A stretch of DNA of 64,000 bases, taken from the NCBI RefSeq assembly GCF_004791025.1, contig NZ_SRUO01000004.1, positions 1 through 64,000 of the forward strand, written 5' to 3'. The notes beneath the pieces were generated by a model. That model worked only from the letters and a program-made list of their open reading frames with translations. It did not search any database and was not told the origin of the DNA. Position numbers and translations under genes: made by a program. Positions 1-9,567 of this stretch are shown one piece after another. Source of the DNA: Mesorhizobium sp. M4B.F.Ca.ET.203.01.1.1 (GTDB taxonomy: Bacteria > Pseudomonadota > Alphaproteobacteria > Rhizobiales > Rhizobiaceae). How positions within the stretch are numbered: position 1 is the first letter of the stretch; every line of letters starts with the position of its first letter.

Positions 1-102
1 GTCGGCAAGCCGAAGATCGTCGCCGTCGTGGCCGTCATGCGAAAGCTGCTGACCATTCTCAACGCCATCATCCGCGACCAAAAACCATGGCAAACAGCTT
101 GA
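1..102 (+). CDS. IS110-family transposase, C-terminal end (partial)
   Basis: The frame is open from the window edge to a TGA at 100-102 and encodes 33 residues. They include RKLLTILNAIIRD followed by a short polar tail, which matches the conserved C-terminus of IS110/IS1111-type DEDD transposases. The catalytic part lies outside the window, so intactness cannot be judged. It is the only insertion-sequence coding evidence here. Short palindromic repeats follow directly. Confidence 0.8.
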   Translation, partial: VGKPKIVAVVAVMRKLLTILNAIIRDQKPWQTA

Positions 103-117
103 CAGCCAAGACAGTCG

Positions 118-236
118 CTCTCCCCGTTAACGGGGAGAAGAGGGCTGGCCGTGACGCCGGCGCGTTTCCTGCAGCGCTGGCGATGAGCGAAACCGGAGGC
201 GACAGCGCCCTTCTCCCCGTTCACGGGGAGAAGATG
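118..236. repeat. Pair of 'CTCCCCGTTnACGGGGAGAAG' palindromes
   Basis: Two copies of a GC-rich palindrome with the core TCTCCCCGTTNACGGGGAGA lie at about 118-139 and 208-234, roughly 70 bp apart, just downstream of the IS110 transposase stop. Each half can fold into a strong hairpin. This looks like a rhizobial intergenic palindromic repeat rather than an IS110 end, because IS110 elements lack such terminal repeats. No gene is visible between the transposase and the hydrolase. Confidence 0.6.
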
Positions 237-301
237 GCGGCAGCCAGATGAGGGGCGGCGCAGACGCCAAAGAATGTCCAATCAGGGTCGAAGCGACCGC
301 C

Positions 302-940
302 CTAAAGCCCCTCTGCCCAAGCCTTTATCGTCTCCGCCATCGTCCTCAAATGATCCGCCGTCGAAAACCCCGAGATCGCCTTGCGCGGCTTCAGATCGTG
401 GTCACCATCCTCCAGCCAGATCATCTCGATTGCGTCGGAGAGACCGTAGGTCGCCACCTCGTCCTTTGTGCCGAACTCGTCGCGCGTGCCCTGGAAGATC
501 AGCGTCGGCGTCTTGAGGCCGAGGAGATGTTTTGTCCTCAGTTGCTCGGGCTTGGCCGGCGGATGGAACGGATAGCCAAGGCAGACCAGCCCGGCGATCT
601 CGCCTTTTTCAAACATCTCGTCGGCGACCATAGACGCCACCCGTCCGCCCATCGACTTGCCGCCGATGATAAGCTTGCCCGTGACACCCTTGGCGCGCAG
701 GTCGGCGATCGCCTTGATGTATTCAGGATTCACCGTCTCGGCGCGCGGCGGCGGCTTGCGATGGCCGTAGCGGCGGGCGGCCATGTAGTGGAACTCGAAG
801 CGCGCGACCTGAAAACCGGCTGTGGCCAGAGCCTTGGCGGTGGCGGTCATCGAGGGCGAATCCATCGCGGCGCCGGCGCCGTGGGCGAGCAGGATGCTGA
901 CGGGAGCGGTGTCGAAGCCGTCGAAGAGGAAGTGGGTCAT
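302..940 (-). CDS. Alpha/beta hydrolase (KANL3/Tex30-like)
   Basis: A 212-residue cytoplasmic serine hydrolase fold. The nucleophile elbow GGKSMGG carries Ser96. Asp154 (in FQGTRDEFG) and His181 (in EDGDHD) complete a catalytic triad. HGAGA at 20-24 can form the oxyanion loop. The family (Tex30/KANL3-like, related to dienelactone hydrolases) has no single agreed substrate. The frame stays open upstream to 1042, but that extension runs through a repeat, so the ATG at 940 (MTHFLFDGF) is the better start. It stands alone between repeats. Confidence 0.85.
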   Translation of the reverse strand: MTHFLFDGFDTAPVSILLAHGAGAAMDSPSMTATAKALATAGFQVARFEFHYMAARRYGHRKPPPRAETVNPEYIKAIADLRAKGVTGKLIIGGKSMGGRVASMVADEMFEKGEIAGLVCLGYPFHPPAKPEQLRTKHLLGLKTPTLIFQGTRDEFGTKDEVATYGLSDAIEMIWLEDGDHDLKPRKAISGFSTADHLRTMAETIKAWAEGL

Positions 941-972
941 GGGGCTGTGCTCGGCGCGACGGCGAAGCTGCT

Positions 973-1150
973 GATCTCCCCCCTTGTGGGGGAGATGGCC
1001 GGCAGGACAGAGGGGGGCGCGAAGGAACGCCGACTTCGGCACTTACAAACCGAAAATCTTAGAGGTCGCCGCCGCGAGCCGTTGAGAGGCTGGCGGGACA
1101 GCGCCCCCCTCTGTCCTGCCGGACATCTCCCCCACAAGGGGGGAGATTGG
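973..1150. repeat. Inverted pair of 48-bp Mesorhizobium-type intergenic palindromic elements
   Basis: Two nearly perfect inverse copies of one element (973-1020 and 1101-1150) flank about 80 bp. The element consists of a hairpin arm (ATCTCCCCCC...GGGGGAGAT) followed by GGCCGGCAGGACAGAGGGGGG. The same composite arrangement recurs at 6104-6264, 6620-6775, 54771-54923 and 63083-63264. The layout looks like a small non-autonomous element with inverted ends; mobility is inferred, not shown. No gene is seen inside. Confidence 0.75.
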
Positions 1151-1178
1151 CTGTCGCGACGGCCTTCGCCAATCATTG

Positions 1179-2297
1179 TCACCCCGCTGTCCGCGCCATG
1201 TGCAGATCCACGAACTGTATGCCCTTCCGCGCCAGCCTCGCCCATTCGGAGTCGGTATCCAATTCCAGATAGCGCGCCCAAAGCCGGCGGGCTTCGGGAA
1301 AATTCCCCGCGTCGAACTCCAACCGCGCCAAATTGAACACCGGGTCGGCATAAGCCTTGTCGAGCGTGATCGCCTTCTGAAGATGGCGGCGGGCCGAGGC
1401 CACCTTGCCCTCGTCGCTCATCAGGCCGGCGAGGTTGAACCAGGCCTCGACGAAGCCGGGATCGAGCTTGATCGCCCGCGCATAGTCGTGCGCGGCTTCC
1501 GCCACGCGGCTGGCGCCGCGCAGGCAGTTGGCGCGATTGAAGGCGGCGATGGCATCGCTGGGGTCGATCGCCAGGCAGCGCTGGTAGAGCGTGGCCGCGT
1601 CATCATGGCGCTCCTCCTCTTCCGCGGTCTCCGCCTCGGCGAAGAGTTCCTCCAGGGTATCGTCTTCAGGACTGCCCAGATCGAACAGCAGCTGGCCGTC
1701 GAGTTCGCTCAGACCCTCGTCGAGGTAGATCGCATCGGGACGACCATGCTGCGACCCGACATTGAGCGACTTGGCGGTGAGCGAGGCGACCGGGCCGGAG
1801 CGGTGGACGGAGCGCGCGATGGCGCCCCAGGTGGCGCCGCTGGCGATCAGCCCGGCATATTTGCGGGCCAGGATCAGATCGCGGAAGGAATAGGGCTCGC
1901 CGTCGTGCTCGAAGGCGTCGAACAGCGACAGCATGTCGAGATCGTCGCCGGCAAGCCGCGACTGGTCGATGAGCGACTGCCTGGACAGCGACGAGGCTTC
2001 CGGCGCCTTCATCAGGCCGAGCAGGCGCAGGAACCCGTTCTCGCTGATCAGCGCGCGGCCGGCTTCGCGCTCCGCATTCGTTCGGCGCACGATCTCGGCA
2101 TCGCCTGTCCTGCCCGTCGCGGCTTTTGCCAGCAGCGTGCGGCCAAAGACGACATGCGTCGTGCGCCGCGTGACGCCGCGCCTCAGCTCGGCATGGCGGC
2201 GCTCGACCTCGCGCGCGGCGAGCCGGAGCGGAAAGGCGGCCAGCGCGCCGACGGCGCCGAAGACGGCGCCGGGAACGATGACTGGCCCTGCCGTCAC
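1179..2297 (-). CDS. BRCT-like / MerR-like / tetratricopeptide repeat protein coupled to Ku
   Basis: 372 residues. About residues 33-95 resemble a BRCT domain (THVVFG, then ALISENGFLRLL). About 103-165 resemble a MerR-type DNA-binding unit (PYSFRDLILARKYAGLI). An acidic linker follows, then three to four TPR units from about 240 to 365 (YQRCLAIDPSDAIAAFNRA, AIKLDPGFVEAWFNLA). The GTG start at 2297 overlaps the TGA stop of ku by four bases (GTGA), so translation is probably coupled. BRCT and TPR are protein-interaction modules. A role as scaffold or regulator of end joining is inferred from the coupling only. Confidence 0.8.
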   Translation of the reverse strand: MTAGPVIVPGAVFGAVGALAAFPLRLAAREVERRHAELRRGVTRRTTHVVFGRTLLAKAATGRTGDAEIVRRTNAEREAGRALISENGFLRLLGLMKAPEASSLSRQSLIDQSRLAGDDLDMLSLFDAFEHDGEPYSFRDLILARKYAGLIASGATWGAIARSVHRSGPVASLTAKSLNVGSQHGRPDAIYLDEGLSELDGQLLFDLGSPEDDTLEELFAEAETAEEEERHDDAATLYQRCLAIDPSDAIAAFNRANCLRGASRVAEAAHDYARAIKLDPGFVEAWFNLAGLMSDEGKVASARRHLQKAITLDKAYADPVFNLARLEFDAGNFPEARRLWARYLELDTDSEWARLARKGIQFVDLHMARTAG

Positions 2298-3205
2298 TTC
2301 TTGCTCTTGCCGACGGCCTTCAACAGGTTCGCCTTCAGCGGGTTTTCAGGCGCGCCGCCGGCGGCGGCCTTCTTGGCGGCGGGTTTTGCCGGCGCCTCCT
2401 CGGCCTTGCTCTTCGACTTGGCCGGCGGCTTGGCGGACTGCGACAGGCTCGCCTTCAGCGCATCCATCAGGTTGATGACGTTGCCGCGCTCGGGCGCCGC
2501 CGCGATGATCGGCTTGTGGCCCTTCAGCTTCTCGCGGATCATTGCCATCAGCGCCACCTCGTAGCGATCCTCGTAGTTCTTCGGATCGAAGGTGGTCTCC
2601 TTCTGCTTGATCAGCGCCTCGGCCAGCTGCAACATTTCGGGGTCCGGCTTGCCGGCCGGGATGTTGCCGAAATATTCAGCCGTGCCGCGCACTTCGTTGG
2701 GATTCCTCAAGGTGCAGACGAACATGCCGTTCTCGCGCGCGCCGATCGTCACCACGCGCTCACGGCTGGACAGCACGAGGCGCGCGATCGCCAGCTTGCC
2801 GGATTGGCGCATCGCCTCGCGCAGCACGGCGAAGGTCTCTTCGGCCATGGCTCCGTCGGGAGCCAGGTAATAGGGCGAGTCCTGATAGATGACATCGACC
2901 TCGCCTTCGTCGACGAAGGCCTCGATGTTCATCGTGTGGTTGGATTCGATCCTGACCGCATCGAGGTCGGCATCATCGATGATGATGTATTGCTTGTCCT
3001 CGTATTCGTAACCCTTGACCAGATCCGAGCGCTCGACCAGCCCTAGCTCGGGATCGACCGGCTTCATGTTGATGCGGTTGTGGGTCTTCTTATGCAGCTG
3101 GTTGAACGCAATGCGTTCGCTCGCGCTGGTGGCCGGATAGAGCCGGACCGGACAGCTGACGAGGCTGAGCTTGAGGTAACCTTTCCAACTTGCCCTGGGC
3201 GCCAT
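2294..3205 (-). CDS. ku: Non-homologous end-joining protein Ku
   Basis: A 303-residue bacterial Ku. The core begins with WKGYLKLSLVSCPVRLYPAT and continues through the beta-barrel ring to about residue 240 (NYEDRYEVALMAMI). The C-terminal tail (about 245-303) is rich in Lys, Ala and Pro and would be a flexible DNA-binding extension. Bacterial Ku forms a homodimeric ring on broken DNA ends and recruits LigD, whose gene lies upstream on the same strand at 3567-6062. The ATG at 3205 is preceded by AGGAGTTCATC. The TPR gene overlaps its stop. Confidence 0.95.
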   Translation of the reverse strand: MAPRASWKGYLKLSLVSCPVRLYPATSASERIAFNQLHKKTHNRINMKPVDPELGLVERSDLVKGYEYEDKQYIIIDDADLDAVRIESNHTMNIEAFVDEGEVDVIYQDSPYYLAPDGAMAEETFAVLREAMRQSGKLAIARLVLSSRERVVTIGARENGMFVCTLRNPNEVRGTAEYFGNIPAGKPDPEMLQLAEALIKQKETTFDPKNYEDRYEVALMAMIREKLKGHKPIIAAAPERGNVINLMDALKASLSQSAKPPAKSKSKAEEAPAKPAAKKAAAGGAPENPLKANLLKAVGKSKK

Positions 3206-3243
3206 GATGAACTCCTACGCGGCCATGCACTGACTTTATCTTG

Positions 3244-3292
3244 GAGCATGGTCTTGTCCAAAAACCGGTTCCCACTTTTTGGAACCATGCTC
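3244..3292. repeat. Rhizobiales 'GAGCATG...CATGCTC' palindromic repeat
   Basis: An imperfect 49-bp inverted repeat. The outer arms GAGCATGGT and ACCATGCTC enclose CCAAAAACCGGTTCCCACTTTTTGG. I recognise the general form as a widespread Rhizobiales intergenic repeat. It lies in the ku promoter region and could fold in ku leader RNA. The 361-bp ku-ligD gap holds this and the repeat at 3478-3537, and no gene. Confidence 0.7.
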
Positions 3293-3477
3293 GTTGCAGC
3301 GCTCCCGCTCAAGGACGGTTGGCGCCGTGGAAATCCTACACCGACCCCTGAGTGTACTGCCGAATTCCTGACGAAATGTTTTCTGGGACGGGTTGGCGCG
3401 GAGAATAGTTCAAATTGTAGGAAGCGTCGATGGAGATGAAACTTAGACGCTGACGAGTTGCCGAAAGCCTTTAATGC

Positions 3478-3537
3478 TTCGTCATCCTAGGGCGGAGCAA
3501 GGAGCGAAGCGACGCGCGCAGACCCTAGGATGACGAA
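3478..3537. repeat. 15-bp inverted repeat 'TTCGTCATCCTAGGG' with 30-nt spacer
   Basis: TTCGTCATCCTAGGG at 3478-3492 and its exact complement at 3523-3537 form a perfect 15-bp stem with a 30-nt purine-rich loop. It lies just after the ligD stop codon (3567 on the minus strand). It could act as a transcript-end hairpin, but no T-run follows. It is probably another dispersed repeat family. Confidence 0.7.
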
Positions 3538-3566
3538 AGACGCGAGGGCTTCGCCTCATGCATGGC

Positions 3567-6062
3567 CTACCTCCCCTCCATCACCGGCAAATCCCTTGCC
3601 GCCTCGTCGATCTCCGCCCAGGGATCGCCCGACGTCTCCAAGAGCCCCGGCAGCGAGGCGTAGTTGAGGTCCTCTGGCGCGTCGATCGTCTCGAGATCCG
3701 CCCAGCTTACCGGGGTCGAGGCCGGCAGGTTGGTGCGGGCGCGCAGCGAATAAGGCGCAGCGGAGGTGTGGCCGCGGGCGTTGCGGTGGAAGTCGATGAA
3801 GATGCGGCGCTTGCGGTTTTCCTTGCCCATGGTGGTGGTGAAGGTGTCGGGCGCGCTTGCCGCCAGATAGGTCGAGATGGCGCTCGAGGCCTGGTGCAGC
3901 TTCTTCCAGTTCTGCTTTCTGGTCACCGGCACGGTGATGTGGATGCCCTTGCCGCCGGAGGTTTTCGCGAAGGGCACCAGCCCCAGGCCCTCCAGCCCGC
4001 CCTTGATGTGGACGGCGGCCTCGACCACCTCGCGCCAGGTGATCCCCTCGCCCGGATCGAGGTCGAAAACGATCTGGTCGGGCTTGTCGAGGCTGGTGCG
4101 ATGCGTGCCCCAGGTGTGGAACTCCACCACGCCGAACTGGGCCAGCGCCAGATAGCCCTTTGCCCCTTCGACCGAGAGATAGGACTTGGTCTCGCCTTCG
4201 GAGTTGGTGGCCCCGAAGGTGACGACCGAGGGCGGCATGCCGGTGAAGGCATGACGCTGGAAGAAGCAGTCCTGCGGCTTTCCGGTCGGGCAGCGCACCA
4301 GCGACACCGGGCGGCCGATGATGTGCGGCAGCATGAAATCGCCGACCAGCGCGTAGTAGACGGCAATGTCGAGCTTGGTTGGCCCGGTCTTGCCGAACAG
4401 CCGGCGCTCCGGATTGGTGACCCAGATGGTGGCGAGGTCGGATTCGGCGATCAGCCGCTTGCGCTTGACCGGCGCCGGCGTCGTCAGTCCGCCGACATCG
4501 CGCAATCCGCGAAAGACGCCGTGGCGGATCGCATTGTCGGCGGTGCGGTTGGAATAGCGGATGCGTGCCGACAGCAGCGGCTTCACCCAATGCATCTCGC
4601 GCATGATCTCGCGCGGCGCCCCCTCGGGCGGCGTGGCGCCGGCGGTCAGCCGCTCCAGCCGGGCAAGCAGGTCGGTCGCCATATCGCGGTCGAAGCCAGT
4701 GCCGACCTTGCCGCGATAGTGCAATTCGCCGTTTTCGAACTCGGCCATGCCCAGCGCCGCCAGACCTTCCGCCCGGTCGGACACGGTATAGCCGGCGATG
4801 ACGAAATCATCCGTCTTTTGCGCCTTCACCTTGGTCCAGCTCTTGGTGCGGCCACTCTGGTAACTGGCGTCGGCGCGCTTGGAGACGACGCCTTCCAGCC
4901 CAAGGTCCGAGGCCTGTTCGTAGAGACCCTGCCCGTCGCCCTCGACATGGTCGCTGAACTGGATGGCGGCGTTGGCAGCCTGGCCGGCGAGCAGTTCGGC
5001 AAGCAGCGCCTTACGCTTCTGCAGCGGAGCCTTGCGCAGGTCCCAGCCGTCGAGGTGGAGGAGGTCGAAGGCGTAGAAATGCAATTTGCTGCCGGCGCCG
5101 GCCGAGAGCGCGTCCTGCAGCAGCGCGAAACGGGAAATGCCCTTCTCGTCGAGAACCATGATCTCGCCGTCGATGATTGCCTGGCTGACCGGCAGCCTGG
5201 CGAAGGCTTGCGGCAGGTCGCCATAGCGCTTCGTCCAGTCGATGCCACCGCGGGTGATCAGCCTGACCTCGCCATCCACGACATGGGCCATGGTGCGGTA
5301 ACCGTCGAACTTGATTTCGTGCAGCCAGAGCTCGCTGGTGTTTTCCGCCGGCCCCTCGCCGCCCGGCGGCTTCGGCACCTGGGTGGCGAGCTGCGGCTCG
5401 ATGCGGGAAGGCGGTGCGGCCTTGACGGCGCCGGGCAGCGCGCCGGGCTTCAGCGAGCCGGCTTTCGGCGGCAGACGCTCGGCCTTCCTCGGCGGCGCCG
5501 CCAGTTCCTCGATGCGGCGGCCGGACTTCACGCTTTCCGGCCGCGCTTCGAGGATGTCGAGCTTGGTATCGGAAGCGAGGTCGCGCTCCTTGAACAAGAG
5601 CCAGTTCTTCTTCGCTTCGTTCTCGCCGGGTTTTGGCTTCAGCCTGGTCAGCATCCAGCCGCCGTTCAGCTTCTCGCCGGCCAGGCGGAACTTGAAGGCG
5701 CCGGTGCGAAGCGACTTCTCGACATCCTCCATCGGCGCCCAGGTGCCGGTGTCCCAGACGATCATCGGCCCGCCGCCGTATTCGCCCTCGGGGATGACGC
5801 CCTCGAAGTCGATGTATTCGAGCGGATGGTCCTCGGTCTCGACGGCGAGGCGCTTGTCGGCCGGGTTGAGCGAGGGCCCGCGCGGCACCGCCCAGCTCTT
5901 CAGCACGCCGCCGACCTCGAGGCGCAGATCGTAGTGGTCGGCGGTGGCATGGTGCTTGTGGACGACGAAGCGGTTGCCCGCATCGAAGACAAGCCCGCCC
6001 ACCGGCTCCGGTGTGCGGGAGAATTCGCGCTTGGCGCGGTAGGGTTTGAGGTTAGAGGGCAT
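3567..6062 (-). CDS. ligD: Multidomain DNA ligase D (phosphoesterase-ligase-polymerase)
   Basis: 831 residues. A 3'-phosphoesterase domain comes first (about 28-165, HKHHATADHYDLRLE). A Pro/Lys-rich linker follows, then an ATP-dependent ligase domain (about 240-490) with the adenylated lysine Lys251 in HEIKFDGYR. The C-terminal primase-type polymerase (about 545-831) has acidic residues in FDLDPG (667-669), SGGKGIHI, and Asp757 in IFIDF. It processes and seals ends delivered by Ku. The ATG at 6062 is preferred to an in-frame TTG six bases upstream. All catalytic motifs appear intact, unlike the ligase remnant at 42557-43219. Confidence 0.95.
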   Translation of the reverse strand: MPSNLKPYRAKREFSRTPEPVGGLVFDAGNRFVVHKHHATADHYDLRLEVGGVLKSWAVPRGPSLNPADKRLAVETEDHPLEYIDFEGVIPEGEYGGGPMIVWDTGTWAPMEDVEKSLRTGAFKFRLAGEKLNGGWMLTRLKPKPGENEAKKNWLLFKERDLASDTKLDILEARPESVKSGRRIEELAAPPRKAERLPPKAGSLKPGALPGAVKAAPPSRIEPQLATQVPKPPGGEGPAENTSELWLHEIKFDGYRTMAHVVDGEVRLITRGGIDWTKRYGDLPQAFARLPVSQAIIDGEIMVLDEKGISRFALLQDALSAGAGSKLHFYAFDLLHLDGWDLRKAPLQKRKALLAELLAGQAANAAIQFSDHVEGDGQGLYEQASDLGLEGVVSKRADASYQSGRTKSWTKVKAQKTDDFVIAGYTVSDRAEGLAALGMAEFENGELHYRGKVGTGFDRDMATDLLARLERLTAGATPPEGAPREIMREMHWVKPLLSARIRYSNRTADNAIRHGVFRGLRDVGGLTTPAPVKRKRLIAESDLATIWVTNPERRLFGKTGPTKLDIAVYYALVGDFMLPHIIGRPVSLVRCPTGKPQDCFFQRHAFTGMPPSVVTFGATNSEGETKSYLSVEGAKGYLALAQFGVVEFHTWGTHRTSLDKPDQIVFDLDPGEGITWREVVEAAVHIKGGLEGLGLVPFAKTSGGKGIHITVPVTRKQNWKKLHQASSAISTYLAASAPDTFTTTMGKENRKRRIFIDFHRNARGHTSAAPYSLRARTNLPASTPVSWADLETIDAPEDLNYASLPGLLETSGDPWAEIDEAARDLPVMEGR

Positions 6063-6103
6063 CAGCAACCGGCGCCCGCCAAAGGCAAAAGCCGAGCTCC
6101 TTC

Positions 6104-6264
6104 GCGCCCCCCTCTGGCCTGCCGGCCATCTCCCCCACTTGGGGGGAGATCAGACGTCGCGCCGGCTTTCGCCAATCGCCAACGTTGAACAATGAGGGCC
6201 GGCGCCGGAACAGCCAATCTCCCCCCTTGCGGGGGAGATGTCCGGCAGGACAGAGGGGGGCGCT
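6104..6264. repeat. Inverted pair of intergenic palindromic elements
   Basis: Inverse copies at about 6104-6152 and 6217-6264 belong to the same family as 973-1150, with the GCCGGCCAT/ATGTCCGGCAGGACAG version of the distal arm. They sit upstream of ligD. About 65 bp separate the copies, and I see no gene there. Confidence 0.7.
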
Positions 6265-6299
6265 GTCCCGCCAGCCTTGCCATGATCATCCGTGAAAAC

Positions 6300-6536
6300 T
6301 CAATCGTCGGCGGCCGGCGTGAGCTCGAGCTCAGCCGGGGTCAGCCCTTGCCTGAGCTGGCTCAGCCGGAACTCATCGACCCAATAGGCCTCGCCGTCGA
6401 CCAGCACGCGCGCGCTGTATGTGCCACCGGAGAAGCTTTGCGCGGTGACATACACCTTGTGGCGGTCGAGCGCCTTCTTCACCGCGGCGCGGCGGGAGTT
6501 TTCTCTGGCGACGGAACTGGCCATGGGCTCACACAT
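6300..6536 (-). CDS. Small hypothetical protein (78 aa)
   Basis: A 78-residue soluble protein with a basic helical N-terminus (RENSRRAAVKKALDRHKVYVT), then a beta-rich stretch (YSARVLVDGEAYWVDEFRL), then an acidic end. No family is recognised. Translation may start at 6536 or at the ATG at 6524 (MASSVAREN); neither has a strong ribosome-binding site. It is the only plausible reading between two repeat pairs. Confidence 0.5.
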   Translation of the reverse strand: MCEPMASSVARENSRRAAVKKALDRHKVYVTAQSFSGGTYSARVLVDGEAYWVDEFRLSQLRQGLTPAELELTPAADD

Positions 6537-6619
6537 CTATGCAGCCTAGGAGCGGCGGCTGGCTATAAGGATGGCGGAGAGCGGCGGGGGAGTCAATTTG
6601 GCGGGTGCGATGAGGCGCT

Positions 6620-6775
6620 GATCTCCCCCCTCGAGGGGGAGATGGCCGGCAGGCCAGAGGGGGTAGTCTAACATAGATCTCCCCCCTGTCTTCGTCGCAC
6701 AGAGGCGTCGGCGCTTCACGCGCGGCGACCCCCTCTGTCGCCTTCGGCGACATCTCCCCCTCAAGGGGGGAGACT
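6620..6775. repeat. Composite of intergenic palindromic elements with two arm types
   Basis: A first copy at 6620-6664 carries the GGCCGGCAGGCCAGAGG arm. A partial copy starts at about 6676 (AGATCTCCCCCCTGTC). An inverted copy at 6728-6775 carries the other arm type (CTGTCGCCTTCGGCGACAT). It lies directly upstream of the GNAT gene at 6828. The mixture of arm types shows that the family has at least two subfamilies that pair with each other. Confidence 0.7.
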
Positions 6776-6827
6776 GGCTCTGGCCGGCCCGCCGCTATAT
6801 CTTCTTGGGCTGAACGAGGAGAGGAAC

Positions 6828-7325
6828 ATGACCCACATCCGGGCGATGACGAAAAACGACCTCGCCGAGGTGTCGCGGCTGCTCGGCCAGTCCTGGCGGC
6901 GGACCTATTCGCCGATCATGGGCGCCGACACCGCGGCGCGGCTCTCCGACGACAAGCACGCGCCGGAGAAGTTGGCGGTGGAACTCGAGGATAACGACAA
7001 GATGTCCTTCGTCGCCGAGCGGCCCAACGGCTCGATCGCCGGTTATGCGATGGCCGCGATGGACGATGGCGGCGACGTCATGCTCGACCGGCTGCACATC
7101 GAACCGAACGAGTTCGGCACCGGTCTGGCGACCGATCTGCTGCACGCCGTGCTGGCCGCCCATGCGGGAATTCCCAGCATCGCGCTGGAAGTGATCGAGG
7201 GTAACGACCGGGCGATCGCCTTCTACCAAAAGCACGGCTTCGAGGCGGTCGAGCGCAGGCCGGCGGCCCACGGCGTCAGCGGTCACGCCTCGCTGATCAT
7301 GCGCCGGCTGCTGCCACGGGCCTGA
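6828..7325 (+). CDS. GNAT-family N-acetyltransferase
   Basis: A 165-residue single-domain acetyltransferase. The N-terminus (MTHIRAMTKNDLAEVSRLL) is typical. The acetyl-CoA site is around residues 88-105 (LHIEPNEFGTGLATDLL), which lacks the usual R/QxxGxG/A arginine pattern. NDRAIAFYQKHGFE (about 125-140) is the conserved motif B. Substrate unknown. A good ribosome-binding site (GAGGAGAGGAAC) precedes the ATG. It is transcribed alone towards the aldo/keto reductase. Confidence 0.85.
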   Translation: MTHIRAMTKNDLAEVSRLLGQSWRRTYSPIMGADTAARLSDDKHAPEKLAVELEDNDKMSFVAERPNGSIAGYAMAAMDDGGDVMLDRLHIEPNEFGTGLATDLLHAVLAAHAGIPSIALEVIEGNDRAIAFYQKHGFEAVERRPAAHGVSGHASLIMRRLLPRA

Positions 7326-7368
7326 GGCCCTGCCGCTGGACGCCTCGCCTTCGGACCCTATAGTTTAG

Positions 7369-8406
<1,038 letters not shown>

Positions 8407-8413
8407 CCCAACT

Positions 8414-9442
8414 TCACGCCGAACTGCGCAGCATCAGTTCGGCGTTGAGCAGGATGCGGGCGTCGCCGCGCTTGGCCGAGGATTTTTCGTCCAGCCGCTC
8501 GAGCAGCAGTTCGATGGCGAGACGGCCAATCTCGTTGTAGTTCTGCGCCACCGTCGTGATCGGCGGGCAGGCGTAGCGCGACAGCGGGTGGTCGTCGTGC
8601 CCGGCGACCCGCAGGTCGCAATCAGCGCCATGTCCCACCTTGAGGCCGAGCTGAAAGGCGGCGCCGAGTACGCCGAAGGCGACGCGGTCGTTGGCGCACA
8701 GCACCGTTTTGGTCGGGAAACCGCCGGCCTTCAGGATGCGCGTCGCCTCGTCATAGCCGAACTTCTCGAAATCCCACGAGCGGGCGTCCTCGACCGGCAC
8801 GATGCGCGGCGCCATCTTGAACTGGTGCATGGCCTCGACATAGGCCTCCTGCCTGGCGGAGGCGTTGTTGTTGACCAGCGGCATGGCGAAGTAGCAGGGC
8901 GGCTCGCCGGACCGGCAGAGGTAGTCCACGATCAGCCTGAAACTCTGCCGGTTGTCGGTGCCGACGAAGGAGGAGGTCTGGTCGAGCGGCGAGTCGACAT
9001 AGATCAGCGGGATCGAAGCGCCGAGCTCGGCCAGGATGCGGTGGTGCGACTGCACGCCGAGCGGCGCGATGATGGCGCCGGCGATGTTCATCGAGCGGAA
9101 CGTCTGGATCGCCTGGTCTTCCATCTCGGCGCGCCCGTCTGAGGACAGCACGAAGGCGAGGAAGCCGGCCTCGTTGGCGATCAGCTCGATGCGGCGCGTC
9201 AGCGCCATGTAGAACGGGTCGGTTGAATTCGGGATGATGACGCCCAGGATGTTGCTGCGGCGGCGATTGAGGTTGACCGCGAACATGCTCGGTCGGAAAT
9301 CGGATTTCTTCAGCGCCGCCTCGATGGCGCTGCGCGTGTTCTTCCTGACCGAGTTGGGATCGTTGAAATATTTGGAAACGGTCGTGCGAGACAAGCCGAC
9401 GAAGTCCGAGAAATCCTCCATCGTCCTGATCGTCTTTGCCAT
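8414..9442 (-). CDS. LacI-family transcriptional regulator
   Basis: 342 residues. The N-terminal helix-turn-helix and hinge (about 6-60) include FVGLSRTTVSKYFNDPNSV and the hinge-region NLNRRRSN. A periplasmic-binding-like effector domain follows (ILGVIIPNSTDPFY, PLIYVDSP, LRVAGHDDHPLS). It heads the minus-strand side of a polyol catabolic locus and is probably its local repressor. Candidate operators are the TGAACATGCGTRTA motifs between the binding-protein and kinase genes. The effector is unknown. Confidence 0.9.
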   Translation of the reverse strand: MAKTIRTMEDFSDFVGLSRTTVSKYFNDPNSVRKNTRSAIEAALKKSDFRPSMFAVNLNRRRSNILGVIIPNSTDPFYMALTRRIELIANEAGFLAFVLSSDGRAEMEDQAIQTFRSMNIAGAIIAPLGVQSHHRILAELGASIPLIYVDSPLDQTSSFVGTDNRQSFRLIVDYLCRSGEPPCYFAMPLVNNNASARQEAYVEAMHQFKMAPRIVPVEDARSWDFEKFGYDEATRILKAGGFPTKTVLCANDRVAFGVLGAAFQLGLKVGHGADCDLRVAGHDDHPLSRYACPPITTVAQNYNEIGRLAIELLLERLDEKSSAKRGDARILLNAELMLRSSA

Positions 9443-9567
9443 TCACAGGCCCCCTGTTCGACCCTTCCCGTCACTCTCTACGTGAGTCACCATCTCGCGC
9501 AAAGCTGCAACGCTTCGACCGCGCCAGGCCAGTTTACGAGTCGATGGGAGTGGCCGCGCGTTTTCAC

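Noticed and set aside
941..1042. N-terminal extension of the hydrolase to 1042
   Set aside because: The extension is the translation of a palindromic repeat; the homologous protein starts at 940.
3558..6188. 876-codon plus-strand open frame opposite ligD
   Set aside because: Same reason; all LigD motifs are on the minus strand and the plus frame has no recognisable domain.
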